DNA of 64,000 nucleotides from Inconstantimicrobium porci (GCF_009696465.1 NZ_VULX01000003.1:1-64000); one strand, 5' to 3'. Shown: positions 44,438 to 54,323, counted from the stretch's first letter. Notes: generated from the letters alone by a model not told the origin. Program-made: numbers and translations.

Positions 44438-45088
44438 ATGTATAAAGGAGTAATTTTTGATTTAGATGGAACGCTTATAAATTCTATAGGTGATCTTGCA
44501 GCAGCATGTAACTATGGTCTTGAAAAATGCGGATTTCCGGTGCATGAAGTTGAACAATATAAAACTTTTGTCGGTGATGGCAGATATAAACTTATAGAGA
44601 GAATGATATCAAGTGAACTTAGAACTGAAGAAAATATAAACAGGTTATTAGAGTTATTTGATGAATATTATGGTGCTCATATGTTTGATAATACAAAACC
44701 ATATGAAGGTGCTATAGAGCTTATAGATGAAATTAGAACTAGGGGCATTAAAACAGCTGTAGTTTCAAATAAGCCTCATGAATTTACAACAAAGATAGTC
44801 AAGGATTTCCTTGGAGATAGATTTGAAGTGGTATTTGGACATAGGCCTGGCTGCCCGACTAAACCTGATGCTTATAGTGTAAATGAAGTTATTAAGATGC
44901 TAGGCTTAAAGAAAAGCGAATGTTTATATGTAGGCGATTCAAATGTTGATATAATAACAGCAAGAAATTCTGAAGTTAAATCGGTAGGAGTGCTATGGGG
45001 ATTCAGAAGCAAAGAAGAGCTAGTAAAAGAAGGTGCTGATTATATTGCAGAAGATATGGCTCAGTTGAAAAAATATATATTAGAATAA
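44438..45088 (+). CDS. HAD family phosphatase (phosphoglycolate phosphatase-like)
   Basis: The 216-residue protein has HAD motif I DLDGTL (nucleophile Asp8), motif II VVSNKP, motif III Lys in CPTKPDAY and motif IV YVGDSNVDI, with an alpha-helical cap (about 16-80). It resembles Gph and hydrolyses small phosphoesters. The ATG at 44438 follows GGAGAG; upstream in-frame starts lack a site. Confidence 0.9.
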   Translation: MYKGVIFDLDGTLINSIGDLAAACNYGLEKCGFPVHEVEQYKTFVGDGRYKLIERMISSELRTEENINRLLELFDEYYGAHMFDNTKPYEGAIELIDEIRTRGIKTAVVSNKPHEFTTKIVKDFLGDRFEVVFGHRPGCPTKPDAYSVNEVIKMLGLKKSECLYVGDSNVDIITARNSEVKSVGVLWGFRSKEELVKEGADYIAEDMAQLKKYILE

Positions 45089-45111
45089 AATTAATAAATT
45101 GAAGTAAAGTA

Positions 45112-45145
45112 TCTCGATAAAAATTTTAGTTTATCGAGATTTTCT
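45112..45145 (+). terminator. Terminator of the HAD gene
   Basis: TCTCGATAAA (45112-45121) pairs with TTTATCGAGA (45130-45139), followed by a T-rich tract. Confidence 0.82.
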
Positions 45146-45316
45146 ATTTTGTGGAAAATTACAATTTAAAAAATTAATCTTGGTTTAATGATTAATTTAT
45201 AATATAAACATGAAGCTAAAAATTAAGGTGAACAAATTAAAAAATAAATTTAAAATATATGGAAAATAGAAAATGAAAGTAGTATAATTTTATATGGAAA
45301 TAATAACAAAGCAATC

Positions 45317-45331
45317 ATGGAAACGTTTTCT
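45317..45331 (+). promoter_or_regulatory. Catabolite-responsive element (cre) for CcpA
   Basis: ATGGAAACGTTTTCT fits the WTGNAANCGNWNNCW consensus at every position. It lies 22 bp before the amylopullulanase start and downstream of a possible -10 box (TATAAT, 45283-45288), so carbon catabolite repression by CcpA is likely. Confidence 0.75.
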
Positions 45332-45352
45332 AAACTTAAGGGGGATTTATGA

Positions 45353-48300
45353 ATGAAAGAGAGAAAAGTCAAAAGACTAACATGGCTTACACTGATTTTG
45401 TTCTGCTTTACATTATTTAATGGCGTTTTTATACCTGCATCAGTAAAGGCAGAAGAACAGTCAGCTGTATCATCTAATGCTGTAGCAGTATTAGTAGGTG
45501 ATTGTATGGAAAGTAATAATCTCGGAAAGAACTGGGATCCAGCAAACTATAATAATCAGCTTACAGAATACAAAAATGGTATTTATGAAAAAGCTTTCAG
45601 TCTTAAGAAGGGATCTTATGAATATAAGATTGCGATGAATGGTACTTGGGATGAAAGTTATTGTGGTGAAAATGTTAAAAATGACAAAACAGCATTAGAA
45701 TTAAAAGAAGATACAAAAGTATATTTTAGATTAGACCTTAAAAACAAAAAAGTCTACGATTCAGTAAACAATCCAGAAAGCTTTAAGCAGAAGGCAATTG
45801 TTACTGGTAATATAGATAATTTGCTTGATAAAGGCCAGGCGTGGAAACCAGAAGATGATAATTTTAAGCTGGATTATCTTGGCGGTGGAATATACGCAAA
45901 GACTTTTGACATCAAAGAAGATGCACAGGCTAATGAGTATGATTTAAGTTATAAGATTGCCTTTAATGGTGCATGGGGTAATGGTGAAATTCCAGGACAG
46001 GATGTCAGTGTAAAAATTCCAAAAGGAACTAAGAAGATAACATTTATTGGTGATTATCTTACAGGTAATGTAACAGACAGTATACAAACTCCTGAAATAG
46101 TTAATGAAGCCTCACTTATAGGAACTGTAAGAGGAGATGAAGCTATTAACTGGAAAGAGACTAATACAGATTTTGATATGCATAAGATTGATGCAACAAA
46201 GTTCCTTTATACAATGTATTTAAAAACTGGTGAGTATGAGTACAAGATATGTTTAAATCATGCTTGGAAAGTTTCATACCCAGGAGATAATGCAAAACTT
46301 AAGATTGCTAAAGATACTAATGTAGTATTTATAGCTGATGTTAAAGATGGAAAGGTTTACGACTCTGTTAACAATGCTGATGATGTTAACCTTGCTTTAG
46401 GATTAGCTAAAAAGCCTGAAGTTGTAACTGGACCAGTAATTAATGGCAACGGAACTGTTACATTTAAGTATAAGGCTCTTGATGCTAAAGAAGTTTACCT
46501 GGCAGGAAATATGACAAGCTGGGGAGACGGAAAACAGTTGATGACAAAAGATGCTGAAGGCGTATGGTCAAAAACATTAAGAGTAGGAGATAAAGCACAA
46601 ACTTTATCATATAAGTTTATAGTTGATGGAAAATGGACAGTGGATCCATTTAATTCAACAACAGATAAAGATGGCAATTCAACAATTGATTTTCCAGAGT
46701 ATAAGGGAAGAATAATTACTCTTCCAGGATCTATTGAAACAGCAGTAGGTTCAAGTGCATCATGGGATCCTAAAGACGACAAGATGTTATTCACTTATAC
46801 AGGAAACGGAAACTATAAATTGGTTCTAAAGAATGTAGCAGCTGGATCATATGAATATAAGATTGCAGTTAATCACAGCTGGGATCCTGAAAATTATGGA
46901 TTAAATGGAGTAGATCATGGTGACAATATACCTTTTGTTAATCCTAAAAAACAGGATGTAACATTTTTATATAATGATGATTCTCATAAGGTTGTAAACA
47001 GCGTTACTTATAAGGTACTGGATATAACTTTAAAAGATGGTGAAAAAGAATTAACTAAGATTACAGATGAAAAGCTTAATGGTATTTATTCAGGAAGTAT
47101 AAGCTTAAAGGCAGGCACTTACAATAATTTATCGCTTATTATAAAAGATAAAGATGATACCAAGACTGTAAAGGTTGATTCTGTAAAGGTAAATAAGGAT
47201 AAAATAGTAACATTTTATTTAGATCCAACAACTGAATTATGCTATAATGATGCATCAGATATAAAGATTGATACAACTGGTATAATGTATAATTCAAGAG
47301 TAGAAGATTATAAGAAACCTTATGGATCAACTGCTGAAGGTGAAAAAATCACTTTTAATTTGAGTACAAAAAAGGATATGATTACTGAAGCTAAGATGAT
47401 TATTTGTGGCAGCAATGGTGTTACTGTAAAAAATATGACTAAAAACGGTACTTTCAGTGATGGAACTGATAAGTGGACATTAAATTATACACCAGCAGCT
47501 ATAGGTACTTACAAATATTATTTTGTAGTAAGCAATGGCTCAGATGTAAAAGCTTATGGTGATGATGACGGATATTTTGGAAAAGGTACAGCAGGAAATA
47601 TCGGTGAAGTAAAGAATTATGAATTTAACATTCATACAAAAGACTTTAAGACTCCAGACTGGCTAAAGAATGGAGTTATGTATCAGATTTATCCTGACAG
47701 GTTCTTTAATGGAGATACAACAAATGATTATCTTCAGACATATTCAAGAGGAAATTCTGAATATGAATTTGTTAAGGACTGGTATTCACTTCCTAAAGAT
47801 CCTGAATTAAAGCTAAAAGATGGATTTAAGTATCCAGAAAACGCAAATGTAGGAGATACTTCAGTATGGTCAAATGATGTTTATGGCGGTGACTTAAAAG
47901 GAATTGAAAAGAAAGTTCAATATCTAAAATCTTTAGGTGTTACTATTCTTTATTTAAATCCTATTGGACAGTCTATTTCAAGCCATAGATATGATACTTC
48001 TGATTATAACAAAGTAGATCCTTTACTTGGAACAATGGACGATTTTGTAAGTCTTGCCAAAATTGCAAAAGCAAATGGCATGCATATAATTCTTGATGGA
48101 GTATATAACCATGTATCAGATGATTCGGTATACTTTGACAGATATGGCAAGTTCATGGCTAAAGGAAAGCCACTTGGAGCTTATCAGTACTGGTCTAGAG
48201 TATATGATTTGATGAATGAAAAAGGATTAAATCAGCAGGAGGCAGAAAAGCAGGTTACTGCAGATTTAAAGAAAGCAGGCATTACAGACCTTCATTACAA

Positions 48301-50290
48301 AGACTGGTTTATTATTAATAATGATAAACCTACTGTAGATGCAGATAAGAAGCCTATACCAGTGAAAGATCAGCATTACACTTATGAAGGCTGGTGGGGG
48401 TTTGATTCTATGCCAGTTATTCAGGCTTTAAACGGTTCAGAATATAATGTTAAAACATGGGCTGATGAAGTTATTGATGGCAAAGATGCTGTTTCAAGAA
48501 AATATCTTAGAAATGGGTCAAATGGATGGAGACTAGATGTTGCCAACGAAGTTTCTGACGAAACATGGAGAGCATTTAGAAAAGCTGTAAAGAGTGAAGG
48601 CGATAACGCAGTTATCGGTGAAATATGGGAAGATGCAACTCATTATATCCTTGGTGATATGTATGATTCAGTTATGAACTACAGATTCAGAGGAGCTGTT
48701 ATTAATTACGTAAAAGGAACTACAGATGATAATGTTACTACAGTTTCTGCAAAGGATTCTATGAATGAACTTGAAAAGATGAGAGAGCAGTATCCAAGAG
48801 AAGCTCTTGAAGCTATGATGAATCTTGTAGGTTCACATGATACTCAGAGAGTTTTATCTGCTCTTGATGGATATCAGAAGAGCAGGAGAGATTTTGCAAA
48901 GCCAGCTACTGATCTTGCAAAGCAGAAAATGAGATTAATACCTTTCTTACAGATGACTTATGTAGGTGCACCAACTATCTACTATGGTGATGAAGCTGGA
49001 ATGGTAGGATGTGATGATCCTGATAATAGAAGAGCATTTATCTGGGGTAAAGGAGATAAAGCTCAGGTAGAATGGTATGCAAAACTTGCAGCTGTAAGAA
49101 GTCAGTATTCTTCATTAAGAACAGGTGATGTACTTGTTTCAGATGTTGAAAAAGCTTTTGCGGATGATGTTATATCATATGCAAGAAAAGACAATGATTC
49201 TTATGCACTAGCTGCAGCAAATCGACAGCAGAAAGATATTACTGTAACTATAAGTGCTCCTGGTGTTAAGGATGGAACTAAACTTACTAATATATTAAAC
49301 TCTGCTGAAAGCTATACAGTTAAAGATGGCAAGGTAACTGTTAAGATTCCATCTTTAAGTGGTGTAATCTTAGTTGATAAAGTTAAGACTATTGAAGTAA
49401 ACTACGATGGCTTAAAGGATGCTTATGAGGGAGACAAGGTCGCAGAAAGAGCTATTCCTAAGTCTCAGAAGGCTATCTGTGAGGAAATTGAGAACGCTAA
49501 GGATGGCAGTGAAGTTGTTATTTCTGATAATAATTGCAGCATAAGTAAAGGTGTATTAGAAAAGGCTGCTAATAGCAAAAAGAACCTTACTTTTGTAATA
49601 TTAAGAGGAGACAATAAATTTATCATTAAAGATGTTAAAGCGTTGAAAGAAGCTTTAGACAGTATTGGTTATAATGATTTTGAATGTATTGTAATTGATA
49701 AGATTGCATCTTCATCTTTAGTAGAGAAAGTTAATAATCATCTTGCTTTGCAGATGGGGACTAAGACAAATCTTAAAGATGGAAAGCTTGGCACTAAAGT
49801 TGTTATAACTGCAAAAGTAGATAAGAAATATGCTGGCAGAACATTATATGTTTATGCAGTAGACAAGGATGGAAAATATTCATTTATTCAAAGCATAAAT
49901 GTTAAAGATAATTTAGAGGTTCAGTTTACAACTGATAAGCTGACTGACTTTGTACTGCTTGATGATAAGATTGAAAATATCATTAAGACTGATCAGCCAG
50001 TAGATCCAGGAAAACAACCAGGTGATCCTGGAAACCCAGGAACTACTGATCAACCAGGAACACAGCAGAAGCCAGGAACTACTGTTAATCCAGAAAATCC
50101 TGCAAAAACAGATAACAACAAGAATCCACAAAATAACAATAATACTTCTAATGGTAACAAGAACAATGCTGCTCTTGTTAAGACTGGAAGTGTGATAAAT
50201 ATGGCGACAATTATTGTGGTTGCACTTGTCATAATAGCAGCAGGAGTAATTACTTTGATCGTTTCAAAGAAAAGAAAATCAAATAAATAA
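45353..50290 (+). CDS. Cell-surface amylopullulanase-like GH13 enzyme
   Basis: The 1645-residue protein has a signal peptide (1-33), three X25-type starch-binding modules (about 40-345), a CBM48-like module (355-450), a further X25 module (460-555) and an Ig-like domain (620-765). The GH13 barrel spans about 775-1290: catalytic Asp1062 (WRLDVANE), Glu1090 (GEIW) and Asp1163 (GSHDT). A C-terminal domain, a Pro/Gly/Asn linker and the anchor LVKTG (1608-1612), helix and KKRKSNK tail follow. It should cleave starch or pullulan at the cell surface. The anchor resembles a sortase signal but lacks the Pro. AAGGGGGAT precedes the ATG, with a cre site upstream. Confidence 0.93.
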   Translation: MKERKVKRLTWLTLILFCFTLFNGVFIPASVKAEEQSAVSSNAVAVLVGDCMESNNLGKNWDPANYNNQLTEYKNGIYEKAFSLKKGSYEYKIAMNGTWDESYCGENVKNDKTALELKEDTKVYFRLDLKNKKVYDSVNNPESFKQKAIVTGNIDNLLDKGQAWKPEDDNFKLDYLGGGIYAKTFDIKEDAQANEYDLSYKIAFNGAWGNGEIPGQDVSVKIPKGTKKITFIGDYLTGNVTDSIQTPEIVNEASLIGTVRGDEAINWKETNTDFDMHKIDATKFLYTMYLKTGEYEYKICLNHAWKVSYPGDNAKLKIAKDTNVVFIADVKDGKVYDSVNNADDVNLALGLAKKPEVVTGPVINGNGTVTFKYKALDAKEVYLAGNMTSWGDGKQLMTKDAEGVWSKTLRVGDKAQTLSYKFIVDGKWTVDPFNSTTDKDGNSTIDFPEYKGRIITLPGSIETAVGSSASWDPKDDKMLFTYTGNGNYKLVLKNVAAGSYEYKIAVNHSWDPENYGLNGVDHGDNIPFVNPKKQDVTFLYNDDSHKVVNSVTYKVLDITLKDGEKELTKITDEKLNGIYSGSISLKAGTYNNLSLIIKDKDDTKTVKVDSVKVNKDKIVTFYLDPTTELCYNDASDIKIDTTGIMYNSRVEDYKKPYGSTAEGEKITFNLSTKKDMITEAKMIICGSNGVTVKNMTKNGTFSDGTDKWTLNYTPAAIGTYKYYFVVSNGSDVKAYGDDDGYFGKGTAGNIGEVKNYEFNIHTKDFKTPDWLKNGVMYQIYPDRFFNGDTTNDYLQTYSRGNSEYEFVKDWYSLPKDPELKLKDGFKYPENANVGDTSVWSNDVYGGDLKGIEKKVQYLKSLGVTILYLNPIGQSISSHRYDTSDYNKVDPLLGTMDDFVSLAKIAKANGMHIILDGVYNHVSDDSVYFDRYGKFMAKGKPLGAYQYWSRVYDLMNEKGLNQQEAEKQVTADLKKAGITDLHYKDWFIINNDKPTVDADKKPIPVKDQHYTYEGWWGFDSMPVIQALNGSEYNVKTWADEVIDGKDAVSRKYLRNGSNGWRLDVANEVSDETWRAFRKAVKSEGDNAVIGEIWEDATHYILGDMYDSVMNYRFRGAVINYVKGTTDDNVTTVSAKDSMNELEKMREQYPREALEAMMNLVGSHDTQRVLSALDGYQKSRRDFAKPATDLAKQKMRLIPFLQMTYVGAPTIYYGDEAGMVGCDDPDNRRAFIWGKGDKAQVEWYAKLAAVRSQYSSLRTGDVLVSDVEKAFADDVISYARKDNDSYALAAANRQQKDITVTISAPGVKDGTKLTNILNSAESYTVKDGKVTVKIPSLSGVILVDKVKTIEVNYDGLKDAYEGDKVAERAIPKSQKAICEEIENAKDGSEVVISDNNCSISKGVLEKAANSKKNLTFVILRGDNKFIIKDVKALKEALDSIGYNDFECIVIDKIASSSLVEKVNNHLALQMGTKTNLKDGKLGTKVVITAKVDKKYAGRTLYVYAVDKDGKYSFIQSINVKDNLEVQFTTDKLTDFVLLDDKIENIIKTDQPVDPGKQPGDPGNPGTTDQPGTQQKPGTTVNPENPAKTDNNKNPQNNNNTSNGNKNNAALVKTGSVINMATIIVVALVIIAAGVITLIVSKKRKSNK

Positions 50291-50301
50291 AAAACAATAA
50301 G

Positions 50302-50336
50302 AGCTGTCGGAATATTTTCTGACAGCTTTTATATTT
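50302..50336 (+). terminator. Terminator of the amylopullulanase gene
   Basis: AGCTGTCGGAA pairs with TTCTGACAGCT (one G-T pair), followed by TTTTATATTTT. Confidence 0.85.
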
Positions 50337-50478
50337 TAAATATGAAGAATTTCACATAATTTCATTTAGAAAAAGGGTATAATTTTTAAATAAAAAAGCG
50401 TATAATAGAAAAAGTTATGAGGTATATATTTAGTGTGGACAAGCTTATTATAAAATACCATAGATAAAGGAGAGATTT

Positions 50479-52500
50479 ATGCAGATGAAGGAACGTATGT
50501 TAGATTTCTTAAAAGCGCATAAAAATACAATGACATGGATAGCAAAATATCTTGGATTATTTCTTGTAGTTGAATGTTTTCAAAGAGCAAGCGTTTTGCA
50601 AGGAATAACTTATATTTTTCAGAATCCGTTAGTTTCAATCTATAATATATTTTTATTAGTATTTTTAAGTTTTTTTATTTTATTTTTAAAAAGAAAAAAT
50701 CTTGGATTTGTAATCTATTCTATAGTATGGATAGGATTAAGTTGTGCAAGCGGTATAAAAGCTGATTTTAGAGGAGATCCACTAATGGCTCAGGACTTTT
50801 TCCTTCTTAAGGAAGCAGGAGACGTTGCTGGCTCATATTTGAGTGTGGGAAGAATTATATTAATAATAGTTCTGACTTTAATTTCAGTTGCAGCAATAGT
50901 TTATGTGTGGAAAAAAGAAAAGTATAGCAAAAGATTTAAAAGCAAATATTTTGTTATTGCAGCATTAGTGTTATTATGCTTATTCCCTGTTGCATCAAAG
51001 GGAATACTTAATGTATTAAACATAAATCCTGTTAGATGGGATATGAAAGGTTCATATTTTAAATATGGTTTTGCATATTCTTTTGCGGAAACTGTGCTGT
51101 CATTGAAACCGGAAAAACCACAGGAATATTCAAAAGAAACTGTTAAATCAATAAAAAATAATATTGAAAAAACTACTGCCAAGGATCAGAATCAGTCAGT
51201 AGAAGCATCAAATTTAAATAATGCACAGATAAAACCTAATGTTATAGGTTTTTTATTAGAAGGATTTTTTGATCCAACAACACTTCCAGGAGTGACTTTT
51301 TCAAGAGATCCAATTCCGAATTTTAGAGCATTAATGAAAAACTATACTTCGGGTAAAATGACAGTGCCTGTAATTGGTGGTGGTACAGTAAATACTGAGT
51401 TTGAAGTATTTACCTCTATGAGCACAAAGCTTTTAAGTCCAGGAAATACACCATATGTTCAGACTCTAAGAACTAAGTCAGTTGAATCTATGCCTAGTGT
51501 ATTTAGAAACAACGGCTATACTACAACTGCTGTTCATGATCACTGGGGAAATTTCTATAACAGAGTTGATGTCTATAAAAATATTGGATTTGATAGATTT
51601 ATAAGTGGTGAAACTATCGCAAATAAGACTAAAATTGGAGGATGGACTGAAGATAAGGTAATGCTTGATCCAATCAAGAAAGTATTTAACAGCCAGAAGG
51701 GTGGCAACTTTATTTTTGGAATTACAGTTCAGACTCATGGACCATATGATGGTGATAAGCTTATTACTGAAGATTGCCCAAGAGTAACATCTGATGTACT
51801 AAGTGAAAGAGAAAAAATTCAAGTAGAAAATTATGCTTATCAGCTTGAACAGACAGATAAGTTTATTAAATCAATAATAGACATGATTAATGAAAGTGGA
51901 CAACCTACTGTATTATTTATGTATGGAGATCATCTTCCTTCATTAGGAGATAACTTAAGTGTTTATAGCAAAGTTAATCTTTCAGATACTCAGAAGTATC
52001 AGACTCCATACGTTATATGGAATAATATTGGTGAGAAGAAGCAGGATGAAGATATAAATGCATATGAACTTGCTCCAAAAGTATTTGACTGTTTAGGTAT
52101 GGAAGGAACATCCATGGCTCAGTTCCAGAGAAAGTATAAACAGGGACAGGCATCTGAAGAAGACTTTAAACTACTAGAGTACGATATCCTTTATGGTAAA
52201 GATTACTTATATGATGAATCTAAACCATTTGAGGTTAAAGATATAGCTATAGGACTTACACCACTTAAGGTTACTTCTGTACAGTTTGATGGTGATAAAG
52301 CAGTAATTAAAGGTACTGGGTTCACAGAACAGAGCAGAGTGTTAAAAAATAATAAGATAGTTGATACTACTTTTGTTAATACAACAACTCTTGAAGTAGA
52401 TAAGAAAAAGATTAGCAGTGGGGATACTATTGAAGCATGCTATATCGACTGGAAAGATGGAGTTTATTATAAGAGTCCAAGCTTTAAGATAGAAAAGTAA
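50479..52500 (+). CDS. LTA synthase family sulfatase-fold membrane enzyme
   Basis: The 673-residue protein has five membrane helices (to about 195) and an extracytoplasmic sulfatase-like domain (about 255-585). Thr306 in GGTVNTEFEV is the expected nucleophile, with metal ligands Glu (FLLEGFFD) and Asp-His (YGDHLPSLG). It belongs with LtaS-type glycerophosphate transferases that build or modify teichoic acids. Residues about 595-673 form an extra beta-rich domain (KVTSVQFDGDKAVIKGTGF) not present in LtaS itself. AAGGAGAG precedes the ATG. Confidence 0.88.
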   Translation: MQMKERMLDFLKAHKNTMTWIAKYLGLFLVVECFQRASVLQGITYIFQNPLVSIYNIFLLVFLSFFILFLKRKNLGFVIYSIVWIGLSCASGIKADFRGDPLMAQDFFLLKEAGDVAGSYLSVGRIILIIVLTLISVAAIVYVWKKEKYSKRFKSKYFVIAALVLLCLFPVASKGILNVLNINPVRWDMKGSYFKYGFAYSFAETVLSLKPEKPQEYSKETVKSIKNNIEKTTAKDQNQSVEASNLNNAQIKPNVIGFLLEGFFDPTTLPGVTFSRDPIPNFRALMKNYTSGKMTVPVIGGGTVNTEFEVFTSMSTKLLSPGNTPYVQTLRTKSVESMPSVFRNNGYTTTAVHDHWGNFYNRVDVYKNIGFDRFISGETIANKTKIGGWTEDKVMLDPIKKVFNSQKGGNFIFGITVQTHGPYDGDKLITEDCPRVTSDVLSEREKIQVENYAYQLEQTDKFIKSIIDMINESGQPTVLFMYGDHLPSLGDNLSVYSKVNLSDTQKYQTPYVIWNNIGEKKQDEDINAYELAPKVFDCLGMEGTSMAQFQRKYKQGQASEEDFKLLEYDILYGKDYLYDESKPFEVKDIAIGLTPLKVTSVQFDGDKAVIKGTGFTEQSRVLKNNKIVDTTFVNTTTLEVDKKKISSGDTIEACYIDWKDGVYYKSPSFKIEK

Positions 52501-52510
52501 GATATAAAAA

Positions 52511-52545
52511 AGTAAAACCTGGTTTTCCGGGTTTTACTTTTTTAT
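52511..52545. terminator. Bidirectional terminator between the LtaS-like and rhodanese genes
   Basis: AGTAAAACC (52511-52519) pairs with GGTTTTACT (52530-52538), flanked by A and T runs on both sides; the genes are convergent. Confidence 0.85.
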
Positions 52546-52551
52546 TTTAAA

Positions 52552-52863
52552 TTATTTATTACCTAAATGCTGTTCCCATTTAGTGTAACCGCCAAGCATG
52601 TTATATATCTTGCGAAATCCGTTATTTTCAAGTATTAATGAAGCCTGATAACTTCTTCCACCGCTTCTACAGTATACAAGAATAGGAGTGTCTTCTAAAC
52701 CGTATAATTCATCTATATCAAGAGGAAGTTTTCCTAGAGGTATAAGCTTTGAATTTTCAAGATGGCCATCTACATATTCTTCATGAGTTCTTACATCAAG
52801 AATCAAAAGATCTTTTTCAGTAGATATCAATTCTTCAGCTTCTTTTACAGAAATATCGATCAT
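52552..52863 (-). CDS. Rhodanese-like sulfurtransferase domain protein
   Basis: The 103-residue single rhodanese domain has DVRTHEEYVDGHLENS and the active-site loop YCRSGGRS with the catalytic Cys. It transfers sulfur or acts as a persulfide carrier. The ATG at 52863 follows AAGGAGC. It is monocistronic. Confidence 0.92.
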   Translation of the reverse strand: MIDISVKEAEELISTEKDLLILDVRTHEEYVDGHLENSKLIPLGKLPLDIDELYGLEDTPILVYCRSGGRSYQASLILENNGFRKIYNMLGGYTKWEQHLGNK

Positions 52864-53035
52864 ATTTATAAGCTCCTTTTTTAAAATTATGTCACTACAA
52901 TTATACATTGAAATTTTATAAAGCACTATAATCATTTCTTAAGTTTTTATGATAAAAAATCTTATTTGTTTACTTTGGAAAATAGGTGTACTATAATTTA
53001 AAAGTAAATTGCAAATGTAATGGAGGATGATTAGA

Positions 53036-53977
53036 TTGAAGAAACTTGTATCGGTAGTTGTTCCGATGTATTTTGAAGAAGAGGTTGCATATGAATGTTA
53101 TCATAGATTAACAGATGTAATGAGCAAAGGTGACACAGATTATGAACTTATATTTGTTAATGATGGTTCAACAGATAAAACGCTACCTATTTTGAAAGGA
53201 ATAGCTTTAAATGATAAAAAAGTTAAAGTAATCAGCTTCTCAAGAAATTTTGGACATCAGAATGCTGTGACTGCAGGAGTGTTTGGAGCTAGTGGAGATG
53301 CAATAGTAATTATTGATGCTGATCTTCAGGATCCGCCAGAATTAATTCCTGATATGATTGCAAAATGGCAGGAGGGCTATGATGTCGTTTATGCAAAAAG
53401 AAAGCAGAGAAAAGGTGAAAGCATATTCAAGCTTGTAACAGCTAAATATTTTTATAAATTTCTTCATGCGATGTCAGATGTAGAAATACCTAAAGATACT
53501 GGAGATTTTAGGCTTATAGATAGAAAAGTGGCAGAAGTATTTAAGAACATGCCTGAAAGAAACAGATTTATTAGAGGTATGATCAGTTGGGTAGGATTTA
53601 AGCAGATACCTTTAGAATATGAAAGACAGGAAAGATTTGCTGGTAAGACTAAATATCCATTAAAGAAGATGCTGAAATTTGCATCTGATGGTATTATAGG
53701 TTTTTCATCAAAGCCGCTAAAGATGATATCTTTTGTGGGTGGATGTACAATTGTCCTTTCGATAATATTATTCATATACTCTATTGTAGAAAAGATTATT
53801 AAAGGAAGCACAGTTCAAGGATGGACATCACTTATTTGTGCAGTTGCATTGTTTAGCGGAGTACAGCTATTGTCTTTGGGAATTATTGGGCAGTATATTG
53901 CAAGAATATATGATGAAAGTAAACAAAGACCACTATATATTATTGACGAAAAGATAAATTATGAAGAAGAAAAATAG
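53036..53977 (+). CDS. Family 2 glycosyltransferase (polyprenyl-phosphate sugar transferase, GtrB/DPM-like)
   Basis: The 313-residue protein has a GT2 domain (VVPMYFEE, FVNDGST, IDADLQDPPE) and two C-terminal helices (about 230-255, 265-290) of the GtrB type, which loads a sugar onto undecaprenyl phosphate. GGAGG directly abuts an ATG at 53027, so the TTG at 53036 with 9-nt spacing is the better start. It is an intact paralogue of the broken GT2 at 41275; its membrane transferase partner is not adjacent. Confidence 0.92.
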   Translation: MKKLVSVVVPMYFEEEVAYECYHRLTDVMSKGDTDYELIFVNDGSTDKTLPILKGIALNDKKVKVISFSRNFGHQNAVTAGVFGASGDAIVIIDADLQDPPELIPDMIAKWQEGYDVVYAKRKQRKGESIFKLVTAKYFYKFLHAMSDVEIPKDTGDFRLIDRKVAEVFKNMPERNRFIRGMISWVGFKQIPLEYERQERFAGKTKYPLKKMLKFASDGIIGFSSKPLKMISFVGGCTIVLSIILFIYSIVEKIIKGSTVQGWTSLICAVALFSGVQLLSLGIIGQYIARIYDESKQRPLYIIDEKINYEEEK

Positions 53978-54004
53978 AAACAATTCAACAAATTTAATAA
54001 TATG

Positions 54005-54033
54005 TTGACAAATTGAAAAAAAACATATATTAT
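54005..54033 (+). promoter_or_regulatory. Promoter of the aro operon leader
   Basis: TTGACA (54005-54010), 17-nt spacer, TATTAT (54028-54033). Transcription would start near 54040, about 35 nt before the leader ORF. Confidence 0.7.
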
Positions 54034-54073
54034 TATTATAATGTGTTATTATGAAATATGAGGAGGAACAAAT

Positions 54074-54208
54074 ATGTTAATGAATTTTAAGGGTTTATTT
54101 GAAAAAGCTTATAAATATTATTACTTTAGCTGGTACTTTAACTTTTGTACTAGATTTTTTGCGTACTCAAAAATAAATAATAAACCTTATGAAATGAGTT
54201 TTTATTAA
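54074..54208 (+). CDS. Aromatic leader peptide of the aro operon (44 codons)
   Basis: AGGAGG (54061-54066) lies 7 nt before an ATG that opens 44 codons. Seventeen of them encode Phe, Tyr or Trp; codons 13-31 read Y K Y Y Y F S W Y F N F C T R F F A Y, with 12 aromatic in 19. The stop TAA is at 54206-54208, and an intrinsic terminator lies 44 nt later, before aroF. This is the pattern of a regulatory leader peptide sensing charged tRNA-Phe, tRNA-Tyr and perhaps tRNA-Trp. It is not expected to have another function. Confidence 0.9.
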   Translation: MLMNFKGLFEKAYKYYYFSWYFNFCTRFFAYSKINNKPYEMSFY

Positions 54209-54279
54209 CATATTTTGTTATTACAATATTTCCTAAGTATTTTGGATTTTAAGAGAACTCATAGAGTTCTCTTTTTTTA
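54194..54279 (+). promoter_or_regulatory. Transcription attenuator of the aro operon
   Basis: The terminator stem is GAGAACTC (54253-54260) with GAGTTCTC (54264-54271) plus an outer A-T pair and seven T. Its 5' arm is also complementary to the end of the leader ORF: ATGAGTT (54194-54200) with AACTCAT (54256-54262), extendable by G-T and A-T pairs to 10 bp. A ribosome that finishes the leader would cover 54194-54203 and permit the terminator; one stalled at aromatic codons would leave it free to form the antiterminator. Confidence 0.85.
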
Positions 54280-54323
54280 TTATATTCAATAAATTTATTT
54301 ATTAAAGAGGAGGAATTTTATTT

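Noticed and set aside
54209-54323. T-box riboswitch before aroF
   Set aside because: No T-box bulge motif (TGGNACCGCG type) or stem I features were found; the leader peptide and its pairing explain the terminator.
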